Below are positions 7,304-17,533 of a stretch of 64,000 nt of DNA, piece by piece; positions within the stretch are counted from its first letter, which is position 1; each line of letters starts with the position of its first letter. The notes below the pieces were generated by a model. The model was not told the origin of the DNA. It saw only the letters and a program-made list of their open reading frames with translations, and made no database searches. A program made the position numbers and the translations under genes. The stretch is from contig NZ_JABFMU010000003.1 in the NCBI RefSeq assembly GCF_013359695.1, positions 93,651 through 157,650 of the forward strand. The letters run 5' to 3'. The DNA comes from Pseudomonas sp. C2B4. Its GTDB lineage: Bacteria; Pseudomonadota; Gammaproteobacteria; Pseudomonadales; Pseudomonadaceae.

Positions 7304-8172
7304 ACCACCTCCTCTTCGTCTGCACCCAGGTAGGCGGCAATCACTTTCGGGTCGTTGCGGATGTCATTGGGGCCGCCCTCGGCGATGACGACGCCGTGGT
7401 CCAGCACCACAATGTGGTCGGAAATACTCATTACCATGCCCATGTCGTGTTCGATCAGCACCACGGTCAGATCGTGCTCGTCGCGCAGCAGCCGGATCAT
7501 CGCGCTCAGCGCTTCGGTTTCCTGAGGGTTGAGGCCCGCAGCCGGTTCGTCGAGGCAGATGATCTGCGGACGGGTGCACATGGCCCGGGCAATTTCCAGG
7601 CGGCGTTGCTGGCCGTAGGACAACTCACCGGCCAGGCGGTTGGCGCAGTCCACCAGATCCACCACTTCCAGCCAGTAGAACGCGTGGTCCAGCGCATCGC
7701 TTTCGGCCTTGCGGTAACCCTTGGTGTTGAGGATCCCGGCGAGAATGCTGCGGTTGACCCACATGTGCTGGGCCACCAACAGGTTTTCCAGCACCGACAT
7801 TTCCTTGAACAGGCGAATGTTCTGGAAGGTCCGCGCCAGCCCGGCGCGGTTCACCAGGTGAGTGCCACCGAACGCCTTGTAGAACAGCCGGCTGGCGAAC
7901 GATTTCGGCGAGACGAAATCGGTCGGTTTGAAGGACTCGCCCAGCAACTTGATGACGTTGGTCTGCTGGCCACGCAAGTTGAGTTCGATCTTGCCGCCGG
8001 AGGCCTTGTAGAACCCGGTCAGGCAGTTGAACACGGTGGTCTTGCCGGCGCCGTTAGGGCCGATCAGGGCAAAGATCGAGTTGCGCTTGACCTTGAGGCT
8101 GACATCGTTCAACGCCTTGATGCCGCCGAAGTGCATCATCAGTTTTTCGACACTGAGTACGACTTCGCTCAT
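7300..8172 (-). CDS. livG: Branched-chain amino acid ABC transporter ATPase LivG
   Basis: A 290-residue ABC ATPase. Walker A GPNGAGKT is at 38-45, the signature ELSYGQQRRLEIARAM follows, Walker B is IICLDEPAAGL, and the ending VIAAYLGADEEEVV is LivG-like. It is about 35 residues longer than the usual roughly 255. The extra stretch lies at about 66-105, between the beta strand GGKIEL and the Q-loop segment ARTFQNIRLF. It overlaps livF and livM by 4 bases each, so the three are probably coupled in translation. Confidence 0.9.
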   Translation of the reverse strand: MSEVVLSVEKLMMHFGGIKALNDVSLKVKRNSIFALIGPNGAGKTTVFNCLTGFYKASGGKIELNLRGQQTNVIKLLGESFKPTDFVSPKSFASRLFYKAFGGTHLVNRAGLARTFQNIRLFKEMSVLENLLVAQHMWVNRSILAGILNTKGYRKAESDALDHAFYWLEVVDLVDCANRLAGELSYGQQRRLEIARAMCTRPQIICLDEPAAGLNPQETEALSAMIRLLRDEHDLTVVLIEHDMGMVMSISDHIVVLDHGVVIAEGGPNDIRNDPKVIAAYLGADEEEVV

Positions 8173-9452
8173 GGCGCTACTCCTTTACGCGGGGTCACAC
8201 CGGTACGGCTGATCCGAATCAGGCCGCGCGGTCGCCAAATCATCATCAACACCATCAGGATGCCGAACAGCAGAACGCGGTATTCAGCGAAGCCACGCAG
8301 CAGTTCCGGAGCCACCGTCAATACAAACGCAGCGATAACCACACCAATGGTCGAACCCATGCCGCCGAGTACCACGATGGCGAGGATCAGTGCCGATTCG
8401 AAGAAGGTAAACGACGTCGGGTTGACGAAACCCTGGTAGGTAGCGAAGAACACACCGGCCAGACCTGCCGTCGAAGCACCAATGGTGAACGCCGAAAGCT
8501 TGACCAGCACATGGTTCAGGCCCATGGAGCGGCAGGCGATTTCGTCTTCACGCAGGGCTTCCCAGGCACGGCCCACAGGCATGCGAGTCAGACGGTGCTT
8601 GATATAGAGCACAGCCAGGACCACCAGGAACAACACCGCGTAGATGAAGTAGTACTTCACGTCCGGGTTGTAGGCGATGCCGAAGAACTCATGGAACGGC
8701 ACGCCGCCGTCCTTGGCCCGTTTGCCGAACTCCAGGCCGAAGAACGTCGGCAGCGGTGCAGGCATGCCGTTCGGGCCACCGGTCAGGGTCAGCCAGTTGT
8801 TAAGGATCAGCCGAATGATTTCACCGAAACCCAGGGTCACGATCGCCAGATAGTCACCGTGCAAACGCAACACCGGGAAACCGAGGATGCAACCGGCCAG
8901 CCCGGCAGTGATCGCCGCCAGTGGCAGCACTGTCCAGAAGCCCAGCCCCAGGTACTGATAACCGAGCGCCAGACCGTAGGCACCAATGGCATAGAACGCC
9001 ACGTAGCCCAGGTCAAGCAGGCCGGCCAGGCCGACCACGATGTTCAGCCCCAGCCCCAGCAGCACGTAGATCAACCCGAGGATGACCACGCCCAGCACGT
9101 AGGAGTTGGAGAAGAACGGGAACACGACGGCGAGGACGATCATCAACGGGATGATCCAGCGCAGGCGTGATTTGTAATCGGGCGCCAGTACGTGCACCCC
9201 GGAGCCGGTGGTTTCAAAACCCTCGAGGATTTTCAAGCCCTTGGGCGTCTGCAGGAACGTACTCAAGGCAAAGCGACCGGCCATGACGATGGCAACAATC
9301 CAGGCCACCCGGGTGGATTCCAGGTTGAAGCCGTAGCCATCGAGCACAACACCGACAATCGGTCCGAATACGATCAGGGCGACGAGCCCGGCAAGGATCG
9401 CGTCAACCAGACTTTTTTTGAGATCAATGGTTTTTTTAGTGGTTGAAGACAT
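8169..9452 (-). CDS. livM: Branched-chain amino acid ABC transporter permease LivM
   Basis: A 427-residue inner-membrane permease. An N-terminal extension with two hydrophobic segments (residues 15-65, the DUF3382-type region of long LivM proteins) precedes a permease core of about eight helices. The core holds the family loop GRAWEALREDEIACRSMGLN, which contacts the ATPase. It pairs with LivH to form the membrane channel. It lies 3 bases after livH. Confidence 0.92.
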   Translation of the reverse strand: MSSTTKKTIDLKKSLVDAILAGLVALIVFGPIVGVVLDGYGFNLESTRVAWIVAIVMAGRFALSTFLQTPKGLKILEGFETTGSGVHVLAPDYKSRLRWIIPLMIVLAVVFPFFSNSYVLGVVILGLIYVLLGLGLNIVVGLAGLLDLGYVAFYAIGAYGLALGYQYLGLGFWTVLPLAAITAGLAGCILGFPVLRLHGDYLAIVTLGFGEIIRLILNNWLTLTGGPNGMPAPLPTFFGLEFGKRAKDGGVPFHEFFGIAYNPDVKYYFIYAVLFLVVLAVLYIKHRLTRMPVGRAWEALREDEIACRSMGLNHVLVKLSAFTIGASTAGLAGVFFATYQGFVNPTSFTFFESALILAIVVLGGMGSTIGVVIAAFVLTVAPELLRGFAEYRVLLFGILMVLMMIWRPRGLIRISRTGVTPRKGVAP

Positions 9453-9455
9453 CGC

Positions 9456-10370
<915 letters not shown>

Positions 10371-10500
10371 AACGCAATCTCACGCATTTGAGAGACTGCA
10401 CAGAAGCCGCATGCAACGGACCGGGGTTCAGCCGCCGGCGCAATGCGGTTGTGTGCAGCTCTACAAGAAAAGACAGGTACTGCACGGACATGTTTCAGGA

Positions 10501-10527
10501 CTGCCCGGCGCGCAAGGCACCGGGCAG
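10501..10527 (-). terminator. Hairpin between livK and livH (possible attenuator)
   Basis: Eight-base perfect arms CTGCCCGG / CCGGGCAG with an 11-base loop, 14 bases after the livK stop. There is no strong T run, so partial termination or mRNA stabilisation of livK is likelier than full termination. This is common after binding-protein genes. Confidence 0.5.
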
Positions 10528-10541
10528 GTCAACCGCTCATA

Positions 10542-11675
10542 TCACTTCTGTTTTTCCAGTTGATGGTACTTGCCGTTCGCGTCCCACTCGTAAACCACGT
10601 AGTCGGACACTTTCAGGTCGCCCTTGCTGTCCCAGGTCTTCTCGCCCATGACGGTCTTGACCGGGTTTTTCTTCAGCCACTCGGCGGCTTTTTCGCCACT
10701 GTTGGACTTGGCGCCGTTGAAGGCTGCTGCCAGGGTCTGGACCGAAGCGTAGGCGTACAGGGTGTAGCCTTCAGGCTCGGTGCCGGCTTTACGGAATGCT
10801 TCTACCACGGTCTTGCTGTCTGGCAGCAGGCGTGGGTCGGCGCCGAAGGTCATCAGCACGCCTTTGGTGAACTGCGCACCACCAGCGGTGGTCACCAGTT
10901 CGTCGGTCACGATGCCGTCGTCGGACATGAACACGACATCTTTCAGACCTTGCTCACGCAGTTGACGAACCAGCGGACCGGCTTCCGGGTGCAGGCCACC
11001 GAAGTAGACAACATCGGCACCCGCGCCGCGGATTTTGGTCACGATGGTGCTGAAGTCTTTTTCACCACGGGTCAGGCCTTCGTACAGCACTGGCGTTACG
11101 CCGCGCTTGACCAGTTGAGCCTTGGTGGCATCTGCCAGGCCTTGGCCGTAGGTGTCCTTGTCGTGCAGCACGACAACCTTCTTGCCCTTGAGCACGTCGA
11201 CGATGTAGTCGCCGGCGACGATGCCCTGCTGGTCGTCACGACCGCACATACGGAACATGGCGCTCAGGCCGCGCTCGGTAACCTGTGGGTTGGTGGAGCC
11301 TGGAGTGATGGCGATGATGCCCGCTTCGTCGTAGATCTCGGAGGCCGGGATGGTCGACGAGGAGCAGAAGTGACCGACCACGCCGGCGACTTTCTGGTTG
11401 GTCAGGTCCTTGGCGACCGTCACAGCCTGTTTCGGTTCGCAGGCGTCGTCGCCCTTGACCAGTACGATTTTTTCCCCGTTCACGCCGCCAGCTGCGTTGA
11501 CCGCATCGGCCGCTGCCTGTGCACCCTTCATGTACTGCTCGCCAAATGCCGCGTTGGCGCCCGTCATTGGACCCGCTACGCCGATCTTGATGTCAGCCTG
11601 AGCAAACGCAGAAACACCCAACGCAGTTGCCACTGCGAGGGCCAGAAAGCCTTTCTTGTAAAACGTCTGGGACAT
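10542..11675 (-). CDS. livK: Periplasmic amino acid-binding protein of the liv transporter (LivK/BraC type)
   Basis: A 377-residue Leu/Ile/Val-type type I binding protein. A signal peptide at residues 1-27 (FLALAVATALGVSAFAQA) is cleaved before DIKIGVAGPMTGANAAFGEQYMKGAQ, the family start. The disulfide region KGDDACEPKQAV and the hinge segment GHFCSSSTIPASEIYDEAGI are typical. The ATG at 11675 has a GGAG ten bases upstream. It is the first gene of livK-livH-livM-livG-livF. A sigma-54 promoter and NtrC-like sites lie upstream. Confidence 0.92.
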   Translation of the reverse strand: MSQTFYKKGFLALAVATALGVSAFAQADIKIGVAGPMTGANAAFGEQYMKGAQAAADAVNAAGGVNGEKIVLVKGDDACEPKQAVTVAKDLTNQKVAGVVGHFCSSSTIPASEIYDEAGIIAITPGSTNPQVTERGLSAMFRMCGRDDQQGIVAGDYIVDVLKGKKVVVLHDKDTYGQGLADATKAQLVKRGVTPVLYEGLTRGEKDFSTIVTKIRGAGADVVYFGGLHPEAGPLVRQLREQGLKDVVFMSDDGIVTDELVTTAGGAQFTKGVLMTFGADPRLLPDSKTVVEAFRKAGTEPEGYTLYAYASVQTLAAAFNGAKSNSGEKAAEWLKKNPVKTVMGEKTWDSKGDLKVSDYVVYEWDANGKYHQLEKQK

Positions 11676-11730
11676 GAGGTGGTGCTCCATGGTTTTTTTA
11701 ATTGGCACTGCGACTTCACTGAATGCTCAG

Positions 11731-11746
11731 AGCAAGTGCCGTGCCA
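11731..11746 (-). promoter_or_regulatory. Putative sigma-54 (-24/-12) promoter of livKHMGF
   Basis: Read on the minus strand it is TGGCACGGCACTTGCT, an exact match to TGGCACG-N4-TTGCW with GG-N10-GC spacing. The predicted start point is near 11720, about 45 bases before the livK ATG. Confidence 0.75.
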
Positions 11747-11944
11747 TCGGTTTTTTATTCTTAAAAAAGTCGCTGCTTTATTGTTATTTCGACTGTTTCG
11801 GGCCCATTTTCATTGAGCGTGCAACCGTCTAAACCGCGGAAGGTAAAACCTTATTTTTTTTGAGGCGCAACCCGTCTGCGCCATCATTGCAACCGCGGCA
11901 CCAAACGGCGTGCAACCAGCCTGTAACAACGTGCGTCACCGAAC

Positions 11945-11992
11945 TGCACACTGCTGGTGCGGGACTGCTACAACACGCACCACTACAGGCTA
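11945..11992 (-). promoter_or_regulatory. Putative NtrC-binding sites upstream of livK
   Basis: Site 1 at 11945-11961 (TGCACACTGCTGGTGCG) has both half-sites and matches 11 of 14 informative positions. Site 2 at 11976-11992 (CGCACCACTACAGGCTA) is weak, 8 of 14. The 31-bp spacing equals that seen at ureE. They lie about 230-270 bp upstream of the predicted start point, far but within enhancer range. Confidence 0.42.
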
Positions 11993-12038
11993 GTCGCAAC
12001 GCCGGAAAGCGCTGCGTTCCAGTAACAAATTTCAACAA

Positions 12039-13322
12039 TCAGATCACGATCCGCAGGCACTGGCCTGCGTGATACAGCGAGAATCCCGCTTCGTACAGGC
12101 AACTGCGAAGGCCCACCCCGGCCAATGGCTGCATGGGGGCGAAGGGAATCGGTAGCGCCTGAGGATTACCGTTACACAGGTAATCGGCAAAAGCCTTGCC
12201 CACCACCGTCCCCGTGGTCACGCCCCGACCGTTGTACCCGGTGACTGCCACTATTCCGGGCGCCGGTTCGAACAAGCGCATCAAGTGATCCGGCGTGAAG
12301 GCAATGCGCCCTGTCCAGGTGCACTCCCACTCCACCGGTTTGAGGTTGGGGAAGTAGTGCTGCTGCACCCGATCAGCCCAAGCCTTGAGGAACCAGGTGG
12401 GTTTCTGATTGCCGTTGCCAAGGCTGCCCAACAGCAAGCGACCGTCCTTGTCCCGCCGAATGCTGCTCAGTACCTGCCGGGTATCCCACGAGCCCTGCCC
12501 GCCCGGCAGGATTTCCTGGGCGGCGTCCTCGGTCAGCGGCACCGATGCCACCTGGTAGTAATAGCCGGGGAAGAAATTGCGTCGCAGCTCGGTCCAGTCG
12601 CCTTCGGTGTAAGCGTTGGAGGCGATCACCACTTGCCCGGCCAGTACCGAACCCTGGTCGGTCTGCACCGACCAACGCTGCCCCTGGCGTTCGAGCCGGG
12701 TCACGGGTGAATGATCGAACAGCTGACCGCCGAGGCCGATGGCCGCTTTCGCAAGTCCCGTGGTGTAAGCCATTGGATTGAGGGTGCCGGCACGTCGATC
12801 GAGCAGCGCAGCGGCAATTTTTTTGGTGCCCGTCGCTTGCTCGCAAGCTTGTCCAGTCAGCAGTTCCACCGGCGCGCCACGACGCTTCCATTGTTCCTCG
12901 CGACTGCGCAGATCGGCTTCACCCCGGGCGTTGTGGGCCATGTGCAGCGTGCCTTCGCGGCGCAACTGGCAATCGATGTTGTACTTGTCGATCAGACTGA
13001 AGACCAGGGATGGCGCCGCACCCAGCATGCGGTTGAGCTGACTGCCGACCGCCTCACCAAACCCCGCCTCGATCTCGTCCGGGGGAATCCACATTCCGGC
13101 ATTGACCAGCCCGACGTTACGCCCCGAACCGCCATGGCCGGCGCGATGGGCTTCCAGCACACAGACCGTCTTGCCCTGTTCCAGCAAATGCACCGCCGCC
13201 GACAGCCCGGTAAAACCGGCGCCAATGACGCAGACATCGACTGTCACCTCACCTCTGAGCGACGCATTATCAGGCCTTTGCGGCGTCAGTTTTTCCCACA
13301 GACACTCTTCGCGTAACGGCAT
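12039..13322 (-). CDS. amaA: FAD-dependent L-pipecolate oxidase AmaA
   Basis: A 427-residue DAO/GlcD-like flavoprotein with the dinucleotide-binding motif GAGFTG at 34-39 and the C-terminal FAD segment TGYNGRGVTTGTVVGKAFADYL. In P. putida amaA encodes L-pipecolate oxidase, converting L-pipecolate to piperideine-6-carboxylate in the D-lysine branch of lysine catabolism. It lies next to amaB, as here. Related enzymes of the same fold (PuuB-type gamma-glutamylputrescine oxidase) are an alternative, but the amaB neighbour makes pipecolate likelier. The ATG at 13322 is chosen because homologues begin near MPLREECLW. Confidence 0.8.
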   Translation of the reverse strand: MPLREECLWEKLTPQRPDNASLRGEVTVDVCVIGAGFTGLSAAVHLLEQGKTVCVLEAHRAGHGGSGRNVGLVNAGMWIPPDEIEAGFGEAVGSQLNRMLGAAPSLVFSLIDKYNIDCQLRREGTLHMAHNARGEADLRSREEQWKRRGAPVELLTGQACEQATGTKKIAAALLDRRAGTLNPMAYTTGLAKAAIGLGGQLFDHSPVTRLERQGQRWSVQTDQGSVLAGQVVIASNAYTEGDWTELRRNFFPGYYYQVASVPLTEDAAQEILPGGQGSWDTRQVLSSIRRDKDGRLLLGSLGNGNQKPTWFLKAWADRVQQHYFPNLKPVEWECTWTGRIAFTPDHLMRLFEPAPGIVAVTGYNGRGVTTGTVVGKAFADYLCNGNPQALPIPFAPMQPLAGVGLRSCLYEAGFSLYHAGQCLRIVI

Positions 13323-13376
13323 TGCCAGACTCCAACGGAAACCTAACAAAAACATTTATTGAATGGGGATGATCTA

Positions 13377-13469
13377 TGTGGCGAGGGGATTTATCCCCGT
13401 TGGGCTGCGAAGCGGCCCCAAATAATGGGACTGCTGCGCAGTCCAACGGGGATAAATCCCCTCGCCACA
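13377..13469. repeat. Large inverted repeat of a second intergenic family
   Basis: Arms 13377-13403 and 13443-13469 are perfect 27-base reverse complements beginning TGTGGCGAGGGGATTTATCC. The loop contains GGGCTGCGAAGCGGCCC and GGGACTGCTGCGCAGTCC, smaller palindromes. It is followed by half a REP unit (13473-13486). It sits between amaA and amaB. The family differs from the GAGCCTGCTC REP. Confidence 0.85.
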
Positions 13470-13509
13470 AAAGCTCGCTCCCACAGAGGATCACTGCCTG
13501 GCTGAAATA

Positions 13510-15000
13510 TCAGTCAAAGGTGATGCCCTGCGCCAAAGGCAGTTCAAGTGAATAGTTCACGGTGTTGGTCTGACGGCGCATGTACCCGCGCCATGCATCG
13601 GAACCGGACTCACGACCGCCGCCGGTTTCTTTCTCGCCACCGAACGCACCACCAATTTCGGCACCGCTCGGGCCGATGTTGACGTTGGCGATACCGCAGT
13701 CACTGCCCACCGCCGACATGAACTGCTCGGCCTCACGCACATCGGTGGTGAAGATGCAGGACGACAGGCCTTGCGGCACGGCGTTGTTCAAGCGCAGGGC
13801 TTCGTTGAAATCGCTGTAACCGACCACGTAAAGAATCGGCGCGAAGGTTTCGTGGCAGACCACATCGCTCTGCTCCGGCATTTCGACGATGGCTGGGGAG
13901 ACGTAGTACGCATTCGGGAATTTGTCTTCCAGTTGGCGCTGACCGCCGAACACCCGGCCGCCTTCGCTCAGCGCCTGTTCCAACGCATCCTGCATGTTGT
14001 CGAAGCTTTGCTTGTCGATCAGCGGACCGACCAGGTTGCCTTCCAGCGGATGGCCAATGCGCACTTTGGAATACGCGGCCTTCAGGCGAGTGACGATTTC
14101 TTCTTTGACAGATTCGTGGGCAATCAGACGACGCAATGTGGTGCAACGCTGGCCGGCGGTGCCGACGGCGCTGAACAGAATTGCGCGAACAGCCATGTCC
14201 AGGTCGGCGCTTGGGCCGAGGATCATCGCGTTGTTGCCGCCCAGCTCCAGAATGCTGCGGGCGAATCGTGCGGCGATTTTTGGCGCCACTTCGCGGCCCA
14301 TGCGGGTGCTGCCAGTGGCGCTGACCAGCGCAACACGCGGATCATCGACCAGTGCTTCGCCGGCATCGCGACCACCGATGATGACTTGGCTCAGGTGTGC
14401 AGGCGCGTCGCTGAAGTTCTTAAGCACGCGATCGAACAGTGCCTGGCAGGCCAGTGCGGTCAGTGGGGTTTTTTCCGAAGGTTTCCAGATCACCGGGTTA
14501 CCGCAGACCAGCGCCAGCGTGGCGTTCCAGGCCCAGACCGCCACCGGGAAGTTGAAGGCGCTGATCACGCCAACGACGCCCAGCGGATGCCAGGTTTCAC
14601 GCATGTGGTGGCCAGGGCGCTCGGAAGCGATGGTCAAACCGTACAGCTGGCGGGACAAGCCGACGGCGAAGTCGCAGATGTCGATCATTTCCTGAACTTC
14701 ACCCAGGCCTTCCTGAGTGATCTTGCCAGCTTCCCAGGACACCAGCTCGCCGAGATCGGCCTTGTATTCACGCAGGATGTCGCCCAGTTGACGCACCAAC
14801 TCGCCACGGCGCGGCGCCGGAACCTTGCGCCACAGTTCGAACGCATGATCGGCGCGACTGATGTGCTGCTCGACTTCAGCGGCACCTTCCCAGTTCACGG
14901 CGGCGATGCGGCTGCCGTCGATGGGCGAATGCACGGGCACTTTGCCGTTCTGGTACAGGGCCGGGTTCACACCAAGACGATCAAGCAATGCGGCAACCAT
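13510..15000 (-). CDS. amaB: Piperideine-6-carboxylate (aminoadipate semialdehyde) dehydrogenase AmaB
   Basis: A 496-residue NAD-dependent aldehyde dehydrogenase of the ALDH7 (antiquitin-like) family. It oxidises aminoadipate semialdehyde to 2-aminoadipate, following the AmaA step. The catalytic Glu252 (LELGGNN) and Cys286 (GQRCTTLRR) are present, as is the Rossmann motif GSTRMG at 230-235. The start at 15000 has GGAGTG seven bases upstream. amaB precedes amaA on the same strand with a large inverted repeat in the 187-base gap. A LysR gene faces away, as at the P. putida PP_5257-5259 locus. Confidence 0.9.
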   Translation of the reverse strand: MVAALLDRLGVNPALYQNGKVPVHSPIDGSRIAAVNWEGAAEVEQHISRADHAFELWRKVPAPRRGELVRQLGDILREYKADLGELVSWEAGKITQEGLGEVQEMIDICDFAVGLSRQLYGLTIASERPGHHMRETWHPLGVVGVISAFNFPVAVWAWNATLALVCGNPVIWKPSEKTPLTALACQALFDRVLKNFSDAPAHLSQVIIGGRDAGEALVDDPRVALVSATGSTRMGREVAPKIAARFARSILELGGNNAMILGPSADLDMAVRAILFSAVGTAGQRCTTLRRLIAHESVKEEIVTRLKAAYSKVRIGHPLEGNLVGPLIDKQSFDNMQDALEQALSEGGRVFGGQRQLEDKFPNAYYVSPAIVEMPEQSDVVCHETFAPILYVVGYSDFNEALRLNNAVPQGLSSCIFTTDVREAEQFMSAVGSDCGIANVNIGPSGAEIGGAFGGEKETGGGRESGSDAWRGYMRRQTNTVNYSLELPLAQGITFD

Positions 15001-15175
15001 GGGTCACTCCTCAAGCAAAAAACGGAACAGGCGCAGCCGCGCAATCACGGCTGATCAGGCCTGTAGTTTTAGCGCCACGGAGGTTACTCAACAAACGACC
15101 TTTAAGAGAGATATCATTCCGTTTATTCATGCTGTGCATTGCTGGCAATAAAGAGACAAGAACAAAGGACCGCCC
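15001..15175. promoter_or_regulatory. Divergent control region between amaB and the LysR gene
   Basis: 175 bases between divergent starts, the normal place for a LysR-type operator. No T-N11-A box could be chosen with confidence. Confidence 0.5.
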
Positions 15176-16087
15176 ATGCTGAACAAACGCTACTTGCCCT
15201 CGATCGCTGCCTTGCAGTGTTTCGAAGCCGTGACCCGGCATCTGAGCTTCACCCGGGCCGCCGAAGAGCTGAACCTGACCCAAAGCGCCGTCAGCAAACA
15301 GGTCGCACAACTCGAAGAGCTGTTGCAGCATTTGTTGTTTCGCCGGGTGCGCCGCCGCCTGCAAATGACGCCGGCGGGGGATTTGTACCTGGTCGAAGTA
15401 CGAAAAATCCTCACGCAAGTCGAGATGTCGACCCATTACCTGCGTTCCTACGGCGGCGAAACCGAAGTCCTGCGCGTCTCCACGCCACCCACCTTTGGTG
15501 CGCGTTGGCTGGTGCCACGGCTCAAAGGCTGGCGTCTGCGCCATCCATCGATTCACCTGGACCTGTGCAGCGAGCAGGAAGCGGATGACTTGCTGCAAGG
15601 CCGCAGCGACCTGGCGTTCTACTTCGGCCAGGGTTCCCGTCCGGGTACGGAATGCCTGAAGCTGTTCGGCGAGGAACTGGTACCTGTTTGCGCCCCCGGC
15701 AGCCTGCCCGCCGAGCCGTTCACCGATCCCACGCAACTCACCGACCTGGTCCTGCTGCAGAACGCCTCCCGCCCCCAGGCCTGGCATGACTGGTTCGACA
15801 GCCAGGGTTACCACACCGAACACAGCTACCACGGCCCGCGCTTCGAAACTTTTTACATGTGTATCCGCGCCGCCCAAGTCGGCTGCGGCGTGGCGTTGCT
15901 GCCACGGTTTCTGGTGGAAGAGGAACTGGCCGAAGGCAAGCTGGTCATTCCCTGGCAGCATGCAATGCCGAGCACCGATGCCTATTACCTGGCGTACCCG
16001 GAGCATTCGGCGGAAGTGCCCAAGGTGCGAGATTTTGTGAGGTGGATGCTGGAGCAGATCGACGGCCAGGAGACTCCACAACACTGA
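15176..16087 (+). CDS. LysR-family regulator, probable control of amaBA
   Basis: A 303-residue LysR protein. The winged HTH is at about residues 8-65 (CFEAVTRHLSFTRAAEELNLTQSAVSKQVAQLEELL) and the periplasmic-binding-like effector domain at about 90-295. It is transcribed divergently from amaB, the classic arrangement for a LysR regulator of the neighbour. The effector is probably a lysine-pathway intermediate; that is inference from position. Confidence 0.85.
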   Translation: MLNKRYLPSIAALQCFEAVTRHLSFTRAAEELNLTQSAVSKQVAQLEELLQHLLFRRVRRRLQMTPAGDLYLVEVRKILTQVEMSTHYLRSYGGETEVLRVSTPPTFGARWLVPRLKGWRLRHPSIHLDLCSEQEADDLLQGRSDLAFYFGQGSRPGTECLKLFGEELVPVCAPGSLPAEPFTDPTQLTDLVLLQNASRPQAWHDWFDSQGYHTEHSYHGPRFETFYMCIRAAQVGCGVALLPRFLVEEELAEGKLVIPWQHAMPSTDAYYLAYPEHSAEVPKVRDFVRWMLEQIDGQETPQH

Positions 16088-16101
16088 GCCTTGGCGCATT
16101 C

Positions 16102-16193
16102 CTTGTGGGAGCGAGCCTGCTCGCGAAGGCGTCGGCACACTTAGCATCAATGTGACTGACAGACCGCATTCACGAGCAGGCTCGCTCCCACAG
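16102..16193. repeat. REP doublet between the LysR gene and pncB
   Basis: Arms 16102-16129 and 16169-16193 are reverse complements with one change (CACGAG for CGCGAG). Confidence 0.9.
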
Positions 16194-16302
16194 AAGATCC
16201 GCTGCGGTCTAAAAATCGCTGGCAATTCACATCCCTGATATGCGCCACTAGCGCCAATGATTGAAACCGCACAAGGCCGCGACCTGCCTGGAGATTCCCG
16301 TT

Positions 16303-17529
16303 ATGAGCGAGAGTGTGTTTGCCGATCGCATCGTGCAGAACCTGCTCGACACCGACTTCTACAAACTGACGATGATGCAGGCGGTGCTGCACAACTACCC
16401 GAACGTGGAAGTCGAATGGGAGTTCCGCTGCCGTAACAATGAGGATTTGCGCCCCTATCTCGCGGAAATCCGTTTCCAGATCGAACGCCTGGCGGAATTG
16501 AGCCTGAGCGCCGATCAGTTGAGCTTTCTGGAGCGCATCAGCTTCCTGAAGCCGGATTTCCTGCGTTTTCTCGGACTGTTCCGCTTCAACCTGCGCTACA
16601 TCCACACCGGCATCGAAAACGGCGAACTGTTCATCCGCCTGCGCGGCCCGTGGCTGCATGTGATCCTGTTTGAAGTGCCGATTCTGGCCATCGTCAGCGA
16701 AGTCCGTAATCGCTACCGCTATCGGGAAATTGTTCTGGAACAGGCCCGGGAGCAGCTCTATCGCAAGTTCGACTGGCTGACCGCCAACGCCAGCAGCGAT
16801 GAGTTGTCCGAATTGCAGGTAGCCGATTTCGGCACCCGTCGTCGCTTTTCGTACCGCGTACAGGAAGAAGTGGTGAACGTGCTCAAGCACGATTTCCCGG
16901 GGCGTTTCGTCGGCACCAGCAACGTGCACCTGTCCCGGGAACTGGACATGAAGCCGCTGGGCACCATGGCCCACGAATGGATCATGGCCCACCAGCAACT
17001 CGGCCCTCGGCTGATCGACAGCCAGATTGCCGCCCTCGATTGCTGGGTCCGCGAGTACCGCGGCCTGCTGGGGATTGCCTTGACCGATTGCATCACCATG
17101 GATGCCTTCCTTGGCGATTTCGATCTGTTTTTCGCCAAGCTTTTCGACGGATTACGCCACGACTCGGGCGATCCGGTGGTTTGGGCGGAAAAAGCCATTG
17201 CCCACTATCACAAGCTCGGCATCGACCCGATGAGCAAGACGCTGACCTTCTCCGACAGCCTGACCCTGCCCAAATCCCTGGAGATTTTCCGGGCGCTGCG
17301 TGGTCGGATCAATGTCAGCTTCGGTATTGGCACCAACCTGACGTGTGATATTCCGGGTGTCGAACCCATGAGCATCGTGCTTAAAATGGCTGCCTGCAAC
17401 GGCGCGCCGGTGGCAAAGATCTCCGACGAGCCAGGCAAGACTCATTGCAAAGACCCGAATTTCGTCGCCTATTTGCGACACGTTTTCCAAGTACCTGCCG
17501 CCCTTTCAGGCACATCAAGCAAGGAGTGA
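16303..17529 (+). CDS. pncB: Nicotinate phosphoribosyltransferase
   Basis: A 408-residue enzyme of NAD salvage that joins nicotinate to PRPP to give nicotinate mononucleotide, using ATP. Family blocks include [32 protein letters not shown] at the start, [37 protein letters not shown], and [18 protein letters not shown], a type II PRTase-like barrel. The ATG at 16303 is preferred over an in-frame ATG at 16261 because homologues start just before the LLDTDFYK block. nadE follows after 4 bases, forming a salvage operon. Confidence 0.95.
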   Translation: MSESVFADRIVQNLLDTDFYKLTMMQAVLHNYPNVEVEWEFRCRNNEDLRPYLAEIRFQIERLAELSLSADQLSFLERISFLKPDFLRFLGLFRFNLRYIHTGIENGELFIRLRGPWLHVILFEVPILAIVSEVRNRYRYREIVLEQAREQLYRKFDWLTANASSDELSELQVADFGTRRRFSYRVQEEVVNVLKHDFPGRFVGTSNVHLSRELDMKPLGTMAHEWIMAHQQLGPRLIDSQIAALDCWVREYRGLLGIALTDCITMDAFLGDFDLFFAKLFDGLRHDSGDPVVWAEKAIAHYHKLGIDPMSKTLTFSDSLTLPKSLEIFRALRGRINVSFGIGTNLTCDIPGVEPMSIVLKMAACNGAPVAKISDEPGKTHCKDPNFVAYLRHVFQVPAALSGTSSKE

Positions 17530-17533
17530 ATTC

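Larger units (their letters stand above)
11676..12038. other. Upstream region of livK with sigma-54 control elements
   Basis: 363 bases without a gene, between the ends of livK control DNA and the amaA stop. It holds the sigma-54 promoter (11731-11746), two NtrC-like sites (11945-11992), a weaker GCACCAAACGG half-site near 11898, and several scattered GTGCAACC/GCGCAACC words of unknown meaning. Confidence 0.6.
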
